From positions 1 to 54,910 of the forward strand of contig PBYU01000105.1 in NCBI GenBank assembly GCA_002730035.1: DNA of 54,910 nt, written 5' to 3'. Each line of letters opens with the position of its first letter. Within the stretch, counting starts at the first letter, position 1. Positions 53,120 through 54,910 of the stretch are shown here, in pieces. Origin of the DNA: Gammaproteobacteria bacterium (lineage in GTDB: Bacteria > Pseudomonadota > Gammaproteobacteria > Pseudomonadales > Pseudohongiellaceae). The notes below the pieces were generated by a model. That model was not told the origin of the DNA and did not search any database. It saw nothing but the letters and a program-made list of their open reading frames with translations. A program made the position numbers and the translations under genes.

Positions 53120-54700
53120 ATGAACCTGAATCGTCGGGAGTTCATCCGCCTCACCTCTTTAAGTGGCCTGCTGCTGCCAGGCAGTGTCGCCCTCGCCCAG
53201 CAAAGCAACGTCGATGCCGACACCCAATTTGGCCGGATCCGTGGCATAAAAGCCGGTGCTGTGAATATCTTCAAGAGCGTCCCCTATGGCGCCAGTACTG
53301 CGGGCGCCAATCGCTTCATGCCTCCGCGAGATCCAGTTCCCTGGCGCGAATACCGGGAAGCCTTCGAGTACGGCCCGGCCGCGCCACAGAGTGACCCAGC
53401 CACGGGCCGTCAGCAGGATGGCTTCGAGAGCGAAGATTGTCTGGTTTTAAATGTCTGGACTCGCGGCATCGGTGACGGGGGTAAGCGCCCGGTAATGTTC
53501 TGGTGCCATGGCGGTGGTTTCCGAACCCTATCCGGATCGTCGCCGCGTTACGACGGCACAAATCTGGCCATGCGCGGTGACGTGGTAGTGGTTACCATCA
53601 ATCATCGCCTGAACATGATGGGCTTTACCCATTTCGGGGACATGGGCCATACAGATTTCGAATCCTCCGGAACGGTGGGTATGCAGGATATCGTCCATGC
53701 ACTGAAATGGGTGCAGAACAACATCGAACAATTCGGCGGCGACCCTGAGCGGGTCATGATTTTCGGTGAATCCGGTGGCGGTAGAAAGGTCGCAACACTG
53801 CTGGGAATGCCCAGCGCCAAGGGACTATTTCACGCCGCAGTCATAGAGAGCGGTGCAACCCTACGCCTACCAGACCGTGAGAATGCCAATTCTCTGGCCG
53901 AACGGGTATTGGATGAATTGAAACTCAGCAGGGTCAATTTGCCACAGATTCAACAGCTTCCGTTGAATCGGATCATGGCTGCCTACCATGCTGTGGTCGC
54001 CAGCAATCCACCGACTGATGGAGGCGGTACTTTCGCACCGACAATGGATGGCGAAATACTGCCCTACCATCCATTCTGGCCATCGGCTTCCCCGGTTAAT
54101 CCCGATGTGCCGGTTATCGTGGGTGCCAACCGCACCGAGATGACATATTTCGCAGAGGATGCCGCCTTCCAGTTGGACGAGGCAGGCATGCGTGATCGCG
54201 TGAGCGAAATTGTTGGACAGGACAAGTTGGACGCTGTGGTTAATGTTTATCGCCAGGCCAACCCCGATGCATCTCCTGCAGAGATATATTTCCTGGTTTT
54301 CAGCGATTCCAGATATGTGATGCAATCGATCACTATTGCCCAGCGACGTGCGGCACTGGGGGCCGGGCCTACTTACCTTTATTACCTTACCTGGGAGACT
54401 GCTGAAACAGGTCGCGGCGCCATGAGTCCTCACACGCTGGATATTCCGTTTATCTTCGATAATGCGAGGGATCATCCACTCACAGCCGGCAGCGATAGCG
54501 CCATCGTATTGGCAGATAAGATCAGTGACACCATCATCGAGTTTGCCCGTAGCGGCAATCCCAATATGGGCAAGTTGCCACTGTGGCGGCCTTACAACGC
54601 CGAGACCCGGGCGACGATGGTGTGGAATGACAGCAGCCAGGTACTCAATGATCCGATAGGCAGGCAGCGGGAAATTTTGCTCCCTATTCTATCGTTGTAA
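53120..54700 (+). CDS. Type B carboxylesterase, Tat-exported
   Basis: A 526-residue alpha/beta-hydrolase of the carboxylesterase type. The N-terminus has twin arginines and a hydrophobic tail (NRREFIRLTSLSGLLLPG), a likely Tat signal. The oxyanion block is VMFWCHGGGFRTLSG and the nucleophile GESGGG (FGESGGGRKVATLLGMPS). Acid and His regions follow (MTYFAEDAAFQ and SPHTLDIPFIFD). It would hydrolyse carboxylic esters outside the cytoplasm. AAGGAAATCG precedes the ATG at 53120. It is divergent from the epoxide-hydrolase-like gene. Confidence 0.9.
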   Translation: MNLNRREFIRLTSLSGLLLPGSVALAQQSNVDADTQFGRIRGIKAGAVNIFKSVPYGASTAGANRFMPPRDPVPWREYREAFEYGPAAPQSDPATGRQQDGFESEDCLVLNVWTRGIGDGGKRPVMFWCHGGGFRTLSGSSPRYDGTNLAMRGDVVVVTINHRLNMMGFTHFGDMGHTDFESSGTVGMQDIVHALKWVQNNIEQFGGDPERVMIFGESGGGRKVATLLGMPSAKGLFHAAVIESGATLRLPDRENANSLAERVLDELKLSRVNLPQIQQLPLNRIMAAYHAVVASNPPTDGGGTFAPTMDGEILPYHPFWPSASPVNPDVPVIVGANRTEMTYFAEDAAFQLDEAGMRDRVSEIVGQDKLDAVVNVYRQANPDASPAEIYFLVFSDSRYVMQSITIAQRRAALGAGPTYLYYLTWETAETGRGAMSPHTLDIPFIFDNARDHPLTAGSDSAIVLADKISDTIIEFARSGNPNMGKLPLWRPYNAETRATMVWNDSSQVLNDPIGRQREILLPILSL

Positions 54701-54846
54701 GCAATTGAAGATCACTGGCGAGAGAACAGCGGGATACGCTGAGTTGGTGCTGCATTCGAATGAGATGCGGGTGAAAGCGAATGAGCTGGAGCTGAAAGCG
54801 AAGTGTGAAGCTTGTCCGTCGTCAAACAAATGGAACAGATGAGCAT

Positions 54847-54909
54847 CTAATTTAAGGGAGTGTTCTGCTCATCGGTTTTCATCTTACGCAGCATGCCGTT
54901 GATAATGCA
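54847..54909 (-). mobile_element. Probable transposase C-terminus, cut by window edge
   Basis: The last bases of the window read on the minus strand as CIINGMLRKMKTDEQNTPLN and a stop. The pattern of N-G-M-L-R followed by a short polar tail resembles the end of IS110-type transposases. Only 20 residues are visible, so this is a weak call. The preceding 145 bp (54701-54846) hold no gene. Confidence 0.35.
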
Positions 54910-54910
54910 A

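Overview
This window looks like a chromosomal segment of an aerobic gammaproteobacterium, probably a marine or other aquatic oligotroph. I infer this from the gene orders rplU-rpmA-obg-proB, trmJ divergent from suhB, rplU divergent from ispB and rpsT divergent from murJ. The rpsT gene has a TTG start, as in E. coli. A class I DAHP synthase, ETF-quinone oxidoreductase, TonB-dependent receptors and a glutathione-based formaldehyde/methylglyoxal gene pair also fit. The genus cannot be named from sequence reading alone.

Bases 1-8900 hold the 5' end of a small secreted protein gene, a tRNA-Arg(CCT) with a broken second copy beside it, an ElaA-type acetyltransferase, the proline symporter PutP, a VOC protein divergent from a cysteine-containing winged-helix regulator, a DUF945 protein, a YgiQ radical SAM protein and an ExeA-like membrane-tailed ATPase. 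Bases 8900-16400 hold trmJ, a SuhB homologue that has lost most of its metal ligands, a MATE exporter, a nitroreductase, a zinc-ribbon protein, an acyltransferase, a TetR regulator interrupted by an in-frame amber codon, a small periplasmic protein and a TauE-type permease.

Bases 16600-31350 are mostly core metabolism and growth. In order they hold frmA-gloA-folD (folD of Bacteroidetes type)-aromatic/aspartate aminotransferase, a universal stress protein, DAHP synthase, three uncharacterised or lipase-like genes, murJ, rpsT, the ribosomal operon rplU-rpmA-obg-proB, ispB and a SYLF lipoprotein.

Bases 31360-35640 are a three-gene minus-strand operon of exported proteins: a peptidase-like protein with an altered HExxH motif, an unrecognised exported protein, and a transglutaminase-like TPR lipoprotein. 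ETF-QO and two tandem paralogous TonB-dependent receptors follow.

Bases 43000-54910 look accessory. They hold an exported SAM methyltransferase-like protein, a tiny DnaJ-type zinc protein, a palindromic MITE-like element and a CoA transferase. After these come a PQQ/cytochrome c dehydrogenase, a serine hydrolase, a carboxymuconolactone-decarboxylase-like protein, two divergent secreted paralogues, an epoxide-hydrolase-like enzyme and a type B carboxylesterase. The window ends in a probable transposase fragment. Most products of this last region carry signal peptides, which suggests periplasmic turnover of an ester, epoxide or alcohol substrate.
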